Shown: one piece after another, positions 48,863-56,964 of the stretch | Position numbering within the stretch: position 1 is the stretch's first letter | Layout: each line of letters starts with the position of its first letter | Virus record (IMG/VR): IMGVR_UViG_3300033149_003115 | Span: 1-64,000 of that record | Length of the DNA: 64,000 nucleotides | DNA from: a virus | Strand: one strand, 5' to 3' | Notes under the pieces: model-generated | Database searches by the model: none | Told to the model about the DNA's origin: nothing | Seen by the model: the letters and a program-made list of their open reading frames with translations, nothing else | Made by a program: the position numbers and the translations under genes

Positions 48863-50232
48863 GTAGCTATGACTGGGATGAAGATGATTGGGAAGAGGAT
48901 GACTGGGAAGAGGTAGAGGAGATAAGGGTAGAAAAACCAGCTAAGAGGTTATCCTCTTCTAAGGTAGAAATAGTCAAGGATATAGTGCGTGAGCTCAAGG
49001 CTCTGCTAAAGGAGCTAAACCAGAAAGATAAAGACTATGATGAGCACTTAGGTGAAGATAGGACCAATAGAAGAGAGATCACCAGATCTTATCCTAGGTA
49101 TAGGCGTAGAGAGGCTTGCTATGCTATATCCAAGTTCTTAGAGGAGGAGGTGAAGCTAAAGAAGCTGTGTGACTACGCCAGTGGTGAGTACTCTCCAGTC
49201 TCTTACTTCTCACTGGAGATCAAGAGAGGAGAGCTAAAGTCATTACCTTCAGAGGGTACTGCGTATATTTATTACAAGGATAAACCCTTTATCGTCAGCC
49301 TAGACCTGGAGTATAAAGATCCCTGGATCAGTATAGTCTGTAGAAATGAGGACGATAGCTTAGCTGAGGAGATATTCAAGAGAATAGATGAGATGATGAA
49401 CACTCTCTCTTTTCTAAAAGGGGAGAAGCTAGAGCTAACATATGGGGTGGACTTTGAGTTCTTAGATTATCCTAAGAGAACATGGGATGATATAGTGTTG
49501 TCTCCTAAAACTAAGAGAGAGATACTACTCAACATTATTTACCCCATTGAGAACAGAGACATATTACTAAAGAATAGACTACCTTGGAAGAGAGGGATAT
49601 TACTAGAGGGGTTCCCTGGTACTGGTAAGACATTGCTAGGGAAGATATTATGTAATGAGCTAAAAGATATCACCTTTATACTGGTCTCATCCAAGAGCAT
49701 TGGTAACAAATCCCACATTAGCTTACTATTCAAGGCAGCTAGGATATTAGCTCCTACTCTGCTCTTCTTTGAGGATATAGACCTATTTGGTAGGGATAGG
49801 GAGAGAGGAGACACTCTATTCCTGGGTGAGCTATTGAACCAGCTGGATGGTATTAGGGATAACGAAGGGGTGTTTGTGGTAGCTACAACCAATAGACCCA
49901 GCCTACTGGATAAAGCACTTCTACACAGACCATCCAGGTTTGATGTTAAGATAAGGTTTGAGCTACCCAGTTCTTCTGAGAGACTGAGCCTGGTGAACCT
50001 GTATTCTAAAGGGGTCAAGATGTCTAAAGAGATAAGGAGCTTAATAGCGTCCAGGACTGAGGGATTCACTCCTGCCATGATCAAGGAGGTCATAGTGTAT
50101 TCCAGGTTATTGTCTCTGTTCAAGGGATCAACACTGAGAGATGACATAGTGAAATCCTCCATATCCATCCTCAAGGAGAGCATGAGAATGAACAGGGAGA
50201 GATATCAAGATCAAAAAGGACTAATAGTATGA
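48859..50232 (+). CDS. AAA+ ATPase (proteasomal/FtsH-like type), 457 aa
   Basis: The N terminus is very acidic with a repeated D-D-W-E-E pattern. Walker A GFPGTGKT at 251-258, Walker B LLFFEDID (E305, D306) and the second region of homology TTNRPSLLD...RPSRFD with its arginine finger define a classical AAA ATPase like archaeal PAN/Cdc48 domains. The N-terminal 200 residues are a helical adaptor. No protease domain, so it may unfold proteins or work with a host protease. AAGGAGG upstream. Confidence 0.78.
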   Translation: MSSYDWDEDDWEEDDWEEVEEIRVEKPAKRLSSSKVEIVKDIVRELKALLKELNQKDKDYDEHLGEDRTNRREITRSYPRYRRREACYAISKFLEEEVKLKKLCDYASGEYSPVSYFSLEIKRGELKSLPSEGTAYIYYKDKPFIVSLDLEYKDPWISIVCRNEDDSLAEEIFKRIDEMMNTLSFLKGEKLELTYGVDFEFLDYPKRTWDDIVLSPKTKREILLNIIYPIENRDILLKNRLPWKRGILLEGFPGTGKTLLGKILCNELKDITFILVSSKSIGNKSHISLLFKAARILAPTLLFFEDIDLFGRDRERGDTLFLGELLNQLDGIRDNEGVFVVATTNRPSLLDKALLHRPSRFDVKIRFELPSSSERLSLVNLYSKGVKMSKEIRSLIASRTEGFTPAMIKEVIVYSRLLSLFKGSTLRDDIVKSSISILKESMRMNRERYQDQKGLIV

Positions 50233-50249
50233 GATAATGAGGTGCAGAC

Positions 50250-50321
50250 TTGATGTTATATGTTAATAAATTAGAAGATAGAGAGATCACCTACAAAGGA
50301 AGAGAGGAAAGAGATGAGTAG
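50250..50321 (+). CDS. Possible 23-aa peptide
   Basis: TTG-ATG start after GAGGTG, basic/acidic peptide ending inside the next gene. Weak candidate. Confidence 0.28.
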   Translation: MMLYVNKLEDREITYKGREERDE

Positions 50322-50559
50322 GCTATACAGGGATCCAGATCTATATAGAAAGATATGGAGCTTGTACAGGGTGATTAAGGAGGATATCAAGCTACTAAGC
50401 ATGGTCTCTGATGACTCTAGGGAAGCTCTTAGGATTAAGATATTAAAAGAGCTGGATGAGCTATGGAGTCTTATTAGACCTATACTGGAAGAACTGTTGT
50501 TACCTGACCCTAGGAGATTATTCCCTAGAGATATTCTGGATAGATCTTCTCTCCTATAG
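50314..50559 (+). CDS. Unknown helical protein, 81 aa
   Basis: All-helical, Leu/Arg/Glu-rich, no motif. AGGAAAGAG upstream of ATG. Confidence 0.5.
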   Translation: MSRLYRDPDLYRKIWSLYRVIKEDIKLLSMVSDDSREALRIKILKELDELWSLIRPILEELLLPDPRRLFPRDILDRSSLL

Positions 50560-50593
50560 CTCCTTATCTTTTATTTATTACAAGCTTAGGTGA

Positions 50594-51187
50594 ATGTATA
50601 TGAGAAACTTATATTGTAACGAGATAGAACGCAATAAATGGAGAGCAACCAGAGACTTTGTTAAAAAGTACTTGAGCAGAGATAGTGTAGTACTAGACAC
50701 ATTTGCTGGTGTAGGTTTTATAACTGAAATATACGCCTCTCATGTAAAGAGAGTAGTAGCCATAGAAGTAGATAATGAAGTATTTAAGTCTCTAAAAGAG
50801 CATCTAGTTCCTTACTCTAATATTCAGTACTACAATGAGAATAGTGAAGTTCTAATATCTAGGGGTTTAAATGACAAGTTTGATGTTATAGATTTTGATC
50901 CTTGGGGATGTGCAGACAAGCTAATAGTGAAAAGCTTAAACCTATTAAAAGAACACTCCTATCTGGCTATCACTAACTGTGATCCCTTTGTTATCTCTAG
51001 ATTCAAGTGTACTATTAAGAAATATGGAGAGCCATATATTAATGATTGGAGAGGGTACTCTAAGCGTTATTATGATCAGTTTATATCTCCTGTGCTAGAG
51101 AACAATGGGTTAGAGTCCAAGCTCATCAGTCATATGGACACATCTAATATTTGTAGAATAATAGTGGAAACAAATAGGTTATCATGA
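50594..51187 (+). CDS. Class I methyltransferase with DPWG motif (Trm1-like)
   Basis: VVLDTFAGVGFITEIYA (motif I), VVAIEVDNE (motif II) and DVIDFDPWGCAD (motif IV) resemble the DPFG/DPWG site of Trm1-type tRNA guanine dimethyltransferases, but the protein is half the length of Trm1. Likely an RNA or DNA methyltransferase of unknown substrate. Confidence 0.65.
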   Translation: MYMRNLYCNEIERNKWRATRDFVKKYLSRDSVVLDTFAGVGFITEIYASHVKRVVAIEVDNEVFKSLKEHLVPYSNIQYYNENSEVLISRGLNDKFDVIDFDPWGCADKLIVKSLNLLKEHSYLAITNCDPFVISRFKCTIKKYGEPYINDWRGYSKRYYDQFISPVLENNGLESKLISHMDTSNICRIIVETNRLS

Positions 51188-51471
51188 GATGATAAAATGG
51201 TGAGTAAACCATATTATCTAGCTCATCATATTAACAACAGGAGTATAATAGGAACAACAGACTGATGGTGTAATGTATAATCATATGAGAATAGTGGGAG
51301 GATATCCCACTAAGATCTAGTATATGGAAATACCTCTTTGTTAGAAGAGCGTCATGGATAAGGATGATTAAATAAGGTGATCCATTGTCTCTTTCATACT
51401 GAGATCTAACTGATAAGGTTGTATCTTTATATTATCCAAATTTATGATCAATGGTAAAGGAATGATGTATT
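51188..51471. other. 284-nt intergenic region
   Basis: Apart from the hairpin at 51292-51312, I see only tiny frames (for example 22 codons from ATG 51198) and AT-rich segments such as CTTTATATTATCC near 51427, a possible promoter for the DHH gene. No RNA gene recognised. Confidence 0.4.
51292..51312. terminator. TAGTGGGA hairpin, copy 4
   Basis: TAGTGGGA, loop GGATA, TCCCACTA, perfect 8-bp stem, about 100 nt downstream of the methyltransferase gene. Confidence 0.45.
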
Positions 51472-52476
51472 ATGAGTAAACTGATAGAAGTGTATGGAGG
51501 AACACTAGAAGATCTAAAAAATAGGATAGAAGAATCTCAACCACTACAAATGGCATTTCACTCAGACTCTGATGGAGTTGCTAGTGCTTGCTTATTAGCT
51601 TCGATATTTGAGGTGGAGGAGTCTAAGGACTTTCCTTATTCTCCCTCTATATTTGGAGCTTATAGAGAAGGGAACATAGCAGTGGATCTGGGATCTCCTC
51701 TGTTCCCCAGTCAGTGGAAAGGAGTTATAATAGATCATCATGATCACCCTAATCCTAGCTATCCATTGATATGGGGAAGAATACCAACTGGTGGTATTAT
51801 TTATGAGATCTTTAAGGATAGAATACCAGAGGACAAGCTATGGCTGGTGGTGTTATCCCTGGCTGGGGATGGACAACCAGAGCTAATACCTGATGAGATA
51901 TGGGATGCCTTACCAGAGCTATGGTTTGAGCAAGGGAGGGTGTACAAGGATAAGTATAGAAATGTCAAGGCTTATCCATACCCCTTCTTTAGTAAAATAT
52001 CACCACTGGTCAACTCATTGTGTAGAACAGGTAATGTGATGGGAGCTTACAAGCTAGTCAGGAGTGCTAGGGGGATCAGAGACATCATCTTTAACTCCAC
52101 TGCTCTGAGAGCCCAGAGAGAGCTGTCAGATGAGGAGAGCAGAATATATGCTGGAAATGATCCAGAGAGGACACTACAGGTAGAAAAAATAGGACACTTC
52201 AGCCTGGTCTTGATAAGATCCAAGTATCACATAGCTGGTAGGATAGCAGCTGGGTTACAAAAGGGAGATCATTACTCCACTTATATAGTGGTGAACATGA
52301 TCAACAAGGAGGTCTCTATTAGAGGACTACTGGCTAAGTATGTGGCTAACAGGCTAGCTCAAGAGGGTTATCTATGTGGAGGACATGCAGGGTTCACAGC
52401 TTGTAGTATCTTACCAACTCAGAATATGGAAGTATTTGTTTCTAAGGTAAGGGAAGTGTTAGCTAGAATTAAGTGA
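51472..52476 (+). CDS. DHH-family phosphoesterase (RecJ/GAN-like)
   Basis: FHSDSDGVASACLL (motif I), AVDLGSPL (motif II), VIIDHHDHP (DHH motif III) and the C-terminal GGHAGFTA (DHHA1 GGxxx motif) appear in the right order. Such proteins are single-strand exonucleases or oligonucleotide phosphodiesterases; archaeal ones (GAN/RecJ) attach to the replisome. Its position near RadA and PolB fits a DNA role. Confidence 0.75.
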   Translation: MSKLIEVYGGTLEDLKNRIEESQPLQMAFHSDSDGVASACLLASIFEVEESKDFPYSPSIFGAYREGNIAVDLGSPLFPSQWKGVIIDHHDHPNPSYPLIWGRIPTGGIIYEIFKDRIPEDKLWLVVLSLAGDGQPELIPDEIWDALPELWFEQGRVYKDKYRNVKAYPYPFFSKISPLVNSLCRTGNVMGAYKLVRSARGIRDIIFNSTALRAQRELSDEESRIYAGNDPERTLQVEKIGHFSLVLIRSKYHIAGRIAAGLQKGDHYSTYIVVNMINKEVSIRGLLAKYVANRLAQEGYLCGGHAGFTACSILPTQNMEVFVSKVREVLARIK

Positions 52477-52482
52477 TCTTAG

Positions 52483-52695
52483 ATGTCTAAGATGGAAGAT
52501 CCAGTGTACTCCTTATTTTTTAATACACATTATGAGGTGATCACTATTCAATCTCTTAGACCAGTATGGGTGGGAGATAAGATGGTATTTAATAAGCGTA
52601 CTAAGGTGATTAGAAAGAACCTCAGTCTGATGGACAAGCTAAGGTATTATTGGAGAGATCTCAGACTATGGATAAGGATGAAGAGCTCAGGATAG
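52483..52695 (+). CDS. Unknown basic protein, 70 aa
   Basis: Follows the DHH gene by six bases. Beta-like N terminus and Arg/Lys/Trp-rich C terminus. No motif. Confidence 0.45.
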   Translation: MSKMEDPVYSLFFNTHYEVITIQSLRPVWVGDKMVFNKRTKVIRKNLSLMDKLRYYWRDLRLWIRMKSSG

Positions 52696-52865
52696 CTCCT
52701 AATGTTTATCACTCCTCTACGGGTTCAGAGGTAACATTGAGATCATTGGAACATAGAAAAGGAGCCTTTATCAGATCTAGCTTCCCAGGTTCCAGCATTG
52801 TTCTAACTACGAGATTATCCATGCTCCAGTCAGTCGAAACTATTAGTAAGATCATTATGAGATAG
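52668..52865 (+). CDS. Unknown protein, 65 aa
   Basis: ATG 52668 has GGAGAG 11 nt upstream; TTG 52650 lies within that site. Beta-rich with a C-terminal ISKIIMR. No family. Confidence 0.4.
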   Translation: MDKDEELRIAPNVYHSSTGSEVTLRSLEHRKGAFIRSSFPGSSIVLTTRLSMLQSVETISKIIMR

Positions 52866-52899
52866 CTTTGTTAATAGGAAAATAGGTGATAGAAGATCT

Positions 52900-53175
52900 A
52901 TGAATGTCTTGAAGGATAAACTATATCGAGAATATCTGAAAATAAAAGAGGCTCGTGTAGAGCTGAATGACCTGCTATCCCAATGGGAGCACCTATCTCT
53001 AGCCTTTGGCTCAAATGAGAGCTCAGTTAAAAGACTAGAGGATCAGATCAATAATATCTACAAGGAGTTCCCATATCTCTCATCCAAAGCTGATACTCTC
53101 AATATACAGTTTCCATTGATCCTTAGGTTTATTAAGTACATGGACAAGAGGATTGGAATACTTGAAGATCTATAG
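52900..53175 (+). CDS. Coiled-coil protein, 91 aa
   Basis: Two heptad-rich helices (REYLKIKEARVELNDLL; SSVKRLEDQINNIYKEF) and the end RIGILEDL. AGGTGA about 10 nt upstream. Confidence 0.5.
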   Translation: MNVLKDKLYREYLKIKEARVELNDLLSQWEHLSLAFGSNESSVKRLEDQINNIYKEFPYLSSKADTLNIQFPLILRFIKYMDKRIGILEDL

Positions 53176-53190
53176 TGAAGGTGATATGAT

Positions 53191-54111
53191 ATGATGAAGG
53201 TGATAGTAACAGGTGGGTTGGGGTTCATAGGTAGTAACCTGGTGGAGAGGCTAGTAAAAGAGGACTATGAGGTGACTATCTTTGATAACTACCACACTGG
53301 TAGCTTTGCTAATGTGAAAGAGTTCTACGATAGTAAAGTATACGATCTAACTCATCTTAGATACTTTGGTAAGAATGATGTGGTCTTTCACTTTGGGACA
53401 CCATCATCATCCCCTATGTACAAGAGGAATCCTCTGCTAGTATCGGAGGCTATAAGGGACTTTATTAGAGTGTTGGAGTATTGTAAAAGAACTAAGAGCA
53501 AGCTGGTGTTTGCTAGCTCCTCCAGTCTCTACAATGGTAACTATACCCCTTTTAAAGAGAATATGAGCATTAAGGTCACAGATTACTACACTGAGGCTAG
53601 ATATAGTATGGAGAGACTAGCTGAGCTATATTCTAAGCTACATAAAGTTAGATCCATAGGACTCAGGCTCTTTAGTGTCTATGGTCCCAGGGAGGAGCAT
53701 AAGAAGCAGTATGCTAATGTCATCACTCAGTTCCTATGGAAGATGTTAAAAGATGAGCAACCAGTGATCTATGGAGATGGCACTCAGACCAGGGACTTTA
53801 TACATGTCAGTGATGTGGTTGATGCATGTATGTTAGCCATGAATTATAGAACTAAGTTTGAGATCTTCAACATAGGGACTGGTGATGCATACTCCTTCAA
53901 TGATGTGGTAGAGCTTCTGAACCTACTACTTCTTAAGGACATATCTCCTAAGTATATCAAGAACCCTGTTAAGAACTATGTTAAGCACACACTGGCTGAC
54001 ACCAGGAAAGCTGAGAGAAAGCTCAAGTTTAAGTCTAAGGTTGATCTGGAGAAAGGGGCTAGAGGTTTAGTGGAGTATTACCTGTATAACAACTTGTTCG
54101 ATGGGATCTAG
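53191..54111 (+). CDS. NAD-dependent sugar epimerase/dehydratase with altered YxxxK
   Basis: TGGLGFIGS (Rossmann G-x2-G-x2-G, residues 7-15), FASSSSLY, and the catalytic segment YYTEARYSMERL place it in the GalE-type extended short-chain dehydrogenases; RDFIHVSDVVDA and FNIGTG are also typical. The Tyr is Y133 but the lysine position is R137, an uncommon substitution. Function may be reduced or altered. Possible role in glycosylating virion or host surface. Confidence 0.75.
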   Translation: MMKVIVTGGLGFIGSNLVERLVKEDYEVTIFDNYHTGSFANVKEFYDSKVYDLTHLRYFGKNDVVFHFGTPSSSPMYKRNPLLVSEAIRDFIRVLEYCKRTKSKLVFASSSSLYNGNYTPFKENMSIKVTDYYTEARYSMERLAELYSKLHKVRSIGLRLFSVYGPREEHKKQYANVITQFLWKMLKDEQPVIYGDGTQTRDFIHVSDVVDACMLAMNYRTKFEIFNIGTGDAYSFNDVVELLNLLLLKDISPKYIKNPVKNYVKHTLADTRKAERKLKFKSKVDLEKGARGLVEYYLYNNLFDGI

Positions 54112-54315
54112 ATGTCTAAAGAATATGATGGGTACGTCATTAAGAAGCTCTCCTATAGGGTGTGGCTAGTAGTGTCACCTGAAGGGAGATCATACTATGT
54201 TATCTTAACAGATAGAAAATGGATATGTACCTGTCCTTATTACAATAGGTTTCCAAGAGCTTGTAAACATATTAGATATGTGATCAGGTCTATCATGGAG
54301 GAGAGTAAGAAATGA
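54112..54315 (+). CDS. SWIM zinc-finger protein, 67 aa
   Basis: WICTCPYYNRFPRACKHIRYV is a C-x-C-x(n)-C-x-H SWIM finger, with the upstream beta strands typical of SWIM domains. SWIM proteins bind DNA or protein; archaeal stand-alone SWIM proteins associate with recombinases, and RadA is encoded 470 bp downstream. Confidence 0.72.
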   Translation: MSKEYDGYVIKKLSYRVWLVVSPEGRSYYVILTDRKWICTCPYYNRFPRACKHIRYVIRSIMEESKK

Positions 54316-54530
54316 CCATTTCTCCTTCATCAGGATGTTGGATATCCTCTTCTACCTTAGAAGGTACCTTAGAAGGTACATTTTCTATATTAATAAAATG
54401 TGATATATGTGGTAGAGAAGCTGATATCAGATCTTGCTCTCAGATCTTTGTAAGAGATAAGCAGATATTCCTGTGTGAGGAATGCACAGTGAAAATGTTA
54501 GGTAAGCTAATCACTGTTGTGGATCTCTAG
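54312..54530 (+). CDS. Zinc-binding protein, 72 aa
   Basis: ATGA overlap. A LEGTLEGT repeat (direct 12-bp duplication in DNA), then KCDICGREA...LCEECTVKM and end GKLITVVDL. Resembles the next gene in layout. Confidence 0.55.
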   Translation: MTISPSSGCWISSSTLEGTLEGTFSILIKCDICGREADIRSCSQIFVRDKQIFLCEECTVKMLGKLITVVDL

Positions 54531-54540
54531 AGGTATTGAA

Positions 54541-54771
54541 ATGAATAACATAGAAGCATTTTATATTACCTTAGACTCTTTTAGACACACAGCTGACATT
54601 AGAGTGGATCTCTCTATTTCAGATCCCTTTAAATGTCATAATTGTGAGGGTTTTATAGACCAGGGGAAAGGATATTTTATTTTAGATCCTAAGAGACACA
54701 AGGTGTTTCACCTCTGTAGAAACTGTGGAAATGAAGTGTTAAAGAAGCTAGAAGTGATAGAATGTTTGTGA
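54541..54771 (+). CDS. Zinc-binding protein, 76 aa
   Basis: KCHNCEGFI...LCRNCGNEVLKKLEVIECL. ATG 54541 has AGAGGT upstream. Probably homologous to the preceding protein. Confidence 0.55.
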   Translation: MNNIEAFYITLDSFRHTADIRVDLSISDPFKCHNCEGFIDQGKGYFILDPKRHKVFHLCRNCGNEVLKKLEVIECL

Positions 54772-54783
54772 GAGTGAATAGAA

Positions 54784-55773
54784 TTGGTTAAACTATCAGA
54801 TATACCTGGAGTGGGTCCATCCACTGTGGAGAGGCTAGAAGCTAAGGGAGTATTAACTGTAGAGCAAATGTCTATTATGGATCCAGAAGAGCTTAAAGCT
54901 ATTCTGGAATGTTCCCTGGCTAAGGCTAAGAAGCTGATCAAAGGAGCTAAGGATCTAAGCAAGGATGCTATCAAGATCCTAGATGGGGATGCACTACTAC
55001 AGGAGAGAAAGAGCAAGATACAAAGAATATCAACAGGTAGTAAGGATCTGGACACTATACTGGGAGGAGGGGTACCAACTGATGCACTAACAGCATGGTA
55101 TGGACAGTTCAGTACAGGGAAAACACAGCTTTGTAACCAGTTGGTTATTAATATGAAGAAACAATACAATAGAAAGTCAGCTTGGATAGAGACAGAGCCT
55201 CAGACCTTGGTGATAGAGAGACTACTAGAAATATCCAAGGCTCAGGGAGTTGACTTTGATCCCAAGACTGATCTATATGTGATAACAGCTAAGTTCATGG
55301 ACTCTCCTGTTCACATGTTCAAGGCATATGAGGCTATAGAGTCTAAGATCAAGATGGGAGAGGACATAGGGCTAATAGTCATAGACTCCTTTAATGCTAT
55401 CTTCAGGAGCACTTACACTGGTAGAGAGATGTTGCCAGCTAGATCAGCTGAAACTGGTAGACATATAGGGTACCTACAGAAGCTAGCATCCAAGTATAAC
55501 ATAGCAGTTGTGATGACTTTACAGGTGATGGGAGTTCCTGACTCTGGTTCTCAGCTTGGAGCCATTAAGCAATATGGGATCAGAGAGGTGCCAGTGGGTC
55601 CTCATGTCCTGAAACATGGGGTTAATTACATGGTTGGATTACAAAGGATATCAGCTAATGACAGAACATGGTCAGCTATAGTGGCAGATGGTCCTGTTCC
55701 TAGGGGAGATTGTGTGTTTGTAATAGATGAGACAGGAATTAGAGACTTCAGGAGTAGAAAGGGAGTAAGATAA
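54784..55773 (+). CDS. radA: RadA recombinase
   Basis: N-terminal helix-hairpin-helix (IPGVGPSTVERLEAKG), Walker A GQFSTGKT at 107-114, GLIVIDSFNAIFR (Walker B) and VLKHGVNYMV..QR followed by GIRDF at the end match archaeal RadA across its usual length (329 aa). The L2 region (QVMGVPDSGSQLGAIKQYG) has an insertion and differs from cellular RadA. It drives strand exchange in recombination-dependent replication or repair. TTG start after a short gap. Confidence 0.88.
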   Translation: MVKLSDIPGVGPSTVERLEAKGVLTVEQMSIMDPEELKAILECSLAKAKKLIKGAKDLSKDAIKILDGDALLQERKSKIQRISTGSKDLDTILGGGVPTDALTAWYGQFSTGKTQLCNQLVINMKKQYNRKSAWIETEPQTLVIERLLEISKAQGVDFDPKTDLYVITAKFMDSPVHMFKAYEAIESKIKMGEDIGLIVIDSFNAIFRSTYTGREMLPARSAETGRHIGYLQKLASKYNIAVVMTLQVMGVPDSGSQLGAIKQYGIREVPVGPHVLKHGVNYMVGLQRISANDRTWSAIVADGPVPRGDCVFVIDETGIRDFRSRKGVR

Positions 55774-56013
55774 ATGAGTAATATAGCTACTTTTTCTATT
55801 AGCCCTAAAACTTGGACATCAGTCAAGAAAAGGTGTCCATTAATAGAGATATGTAATAGGAAAATACCAGAAGACATATTTAAGTTCACTTGTATGTCCA
55901 CTGACTACGTATATTGTGAATACTTTAAGGAACATGCTACTAAGGATATGCTAGACAAGATATTCAAAGAGCCTAAAAAGTGGTTAGCTATGAGAGTAGC
56001 TGAGGACATATAA
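55774..56013 (+). CDS. Cys-containing protein, 79 aa
   Basis: RCPLIEICNRKIPEDIFKFTC...YVYCEYF has four spaced cysteines, as in small Fe-S or zinc peptides, and the end WLAMRVAEDI. Directly follows radA. Confidence 0.5.
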   Translation: MSNIATFSISPKTWTSVKKRCPLIEICNRKIPEDIFKFTCMSTDYVYCEYFKEHATKDMLDKIFKEPKKWLAMRVAEDI

Positions 56014-56014
56014 G

Positions 56015-56347
56015 ATGAATAGCTATCTTGTAGTTCCTTTCTTAGAGACAGTGTACTTCCTCATAGGGTTGAACTTTGGTAGAGCATTTGGTAAGAAGCT
56101 GGATCAAGAGATACAGAGAAGTGAATGGTATAAGAGGAGATCCAAACCTACTAGATGGATGATCAGGAGAATGTTGGACTTTACTCATCACTGGTACATA
56201 GGGGCATTAATGATGATTTATTCTAGCTGTCCAGAAACCTACTGGTTCGGAGCTGGATTACTAATAGACGACTTACCAGACATTCCAAGAAGAATCAAAT
56301 CAGTTTTAGCTGATTTAAAGAAAATGGCAAAAGAAAATAATCCTTAA
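56015..56347 (+). CDS. Unknown protein whose 3' end has been replaced, 110 aa
   Basis: Residues 1-62 have the native codon style of the element. From 56201 the sequence encodes GALMMIYSSCPETYWFGAG and onward in a different, AT-rich codon style, and the same peptide is encoded again at 56830-56961 in native style. The intact gene therefore seems to be a hybrid: native 5' part plus a foreign, recoded 3' part delivered with the downstream homing endonuclease. Confidence 0.6.
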   Translation: MNSYLVVPFLETVYFLIGLNFGRAFGKKLDQEIQRSEWYKRRSKPTRWMIRRMLDFTHHWYIGALMMIYSSCPETYWFGAGLLIDDLPDIPRRIKSVLADLKKMAKENNP

Positions 56348-56368
56348 AGATATTATGAGGTTAGAATA

Positions 56369-56821
56369 TTGGACTGGTCTTATATAGCTGGGTTTATAGA
56401 TGGTGAAGGCAATATTGGATTGATGAAAAGACGAGGCACTAAAAGAATAGAACCTTATTTGAAGATGGTGAACTCAAATAGAGAAGTTCTTGAAGAAATC
56501 GAGAAATTCATAGGAGCTGGTGTTGTGAGGTTAAATAACAAAGGTAGCTTTAAAAAGAACTGGAGGAAAACTTATGTTCTTGTGTTCAACTCTAGAGATA
56601 ATATTAGGACTATCTTAAAAAATTGTATAAATGATTTAATAGTAAAACAGAGACAAGCTGAGCTCATGTTAGAGTTCATTAAAATTAGAGATCTCAAATG
56701 TAGATCAGGTTCCCCCTTAAAAGGGAGATCAAGAGGTTCTTCAAGCTTTGATGAAGAATTAAAAATATATGAAGAGATGAAAAAGTTAAACTTTCAACGA
56801 GGTAAGGCACATTATAAATAG
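56369..56821 (+). CDS. LAGLIDADG homing endonuclease, 150 aa
   Basis: YIAGFIDGEGNIGL is a LAGLIDADG active-site helix with catalytic D/E (D11, E13). The remainder follows the beta-rich single-domain pattern and ends in a basic tail. Composition (AT-rich, AAA/GAA codons) differs from neighbours. TTG start after GAGG. Single motif implies a homodimer. Free-standing, not in an intron or intein. Confidence 0.8.
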   Translation: MDWSYIAGFIDGEGNIGLMKRRGTKRIEPYLKMVNSNREVLEEIEKFIGAGVVRLNNKGSFKKNWRKTYVLVFNSRDNIRTILKNCINDLIVKQRQAELMLEFIKIRDLKCRSGSPLKGRSRGSSSFDEELKIYEEMKKLNFQRGKAHYK

Positions 56822-56829
56822 AAAGGATA

Positions 56830-56961
56830 GGAGCACTTATGATGATTTACTCTAACTGTCCAGAGACTTATTGGTTTGGAGCTGGTATCCTGGTTGATGA
56901 TCTCCCTGATATCCCTAGAAGAGTAAAAGAGGTAATGTCTGATCTGAGGAGAGAGCCTTAA
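56830..56961 (+). pseudogene. Displaced original 3' end of the 56015 gene
   Basis: Encodes GALMMIYSNCPETYWFGAG...DDLPDIPRRVKEV, identical at 32 of 41 aligned residues to the C terminus of the 56015 product, with many synonymous differences. It may still be translated as 40 residues from ATG 56839, since ATAGGAG lies 6 nt upstream. Best explained as the old end pushed aside by endonuclease-gene insertion. Confidence 0.7.
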
Positions 56962-56964
56962 AGA

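Noticed and set aside
49539-50183. 214-residue antisense frame
   Set aside because: Opposite the AAA+ ATPase Walker and SRH regions; no start signal, biased composition, no motif. A shadow of the sense gene.
51198-51266. 22-codon frame in the 51188-51471 gap
   Set aside because: No ribosome-binding site and no resemblance to any neighbour; listed only as part of the intergenic region.
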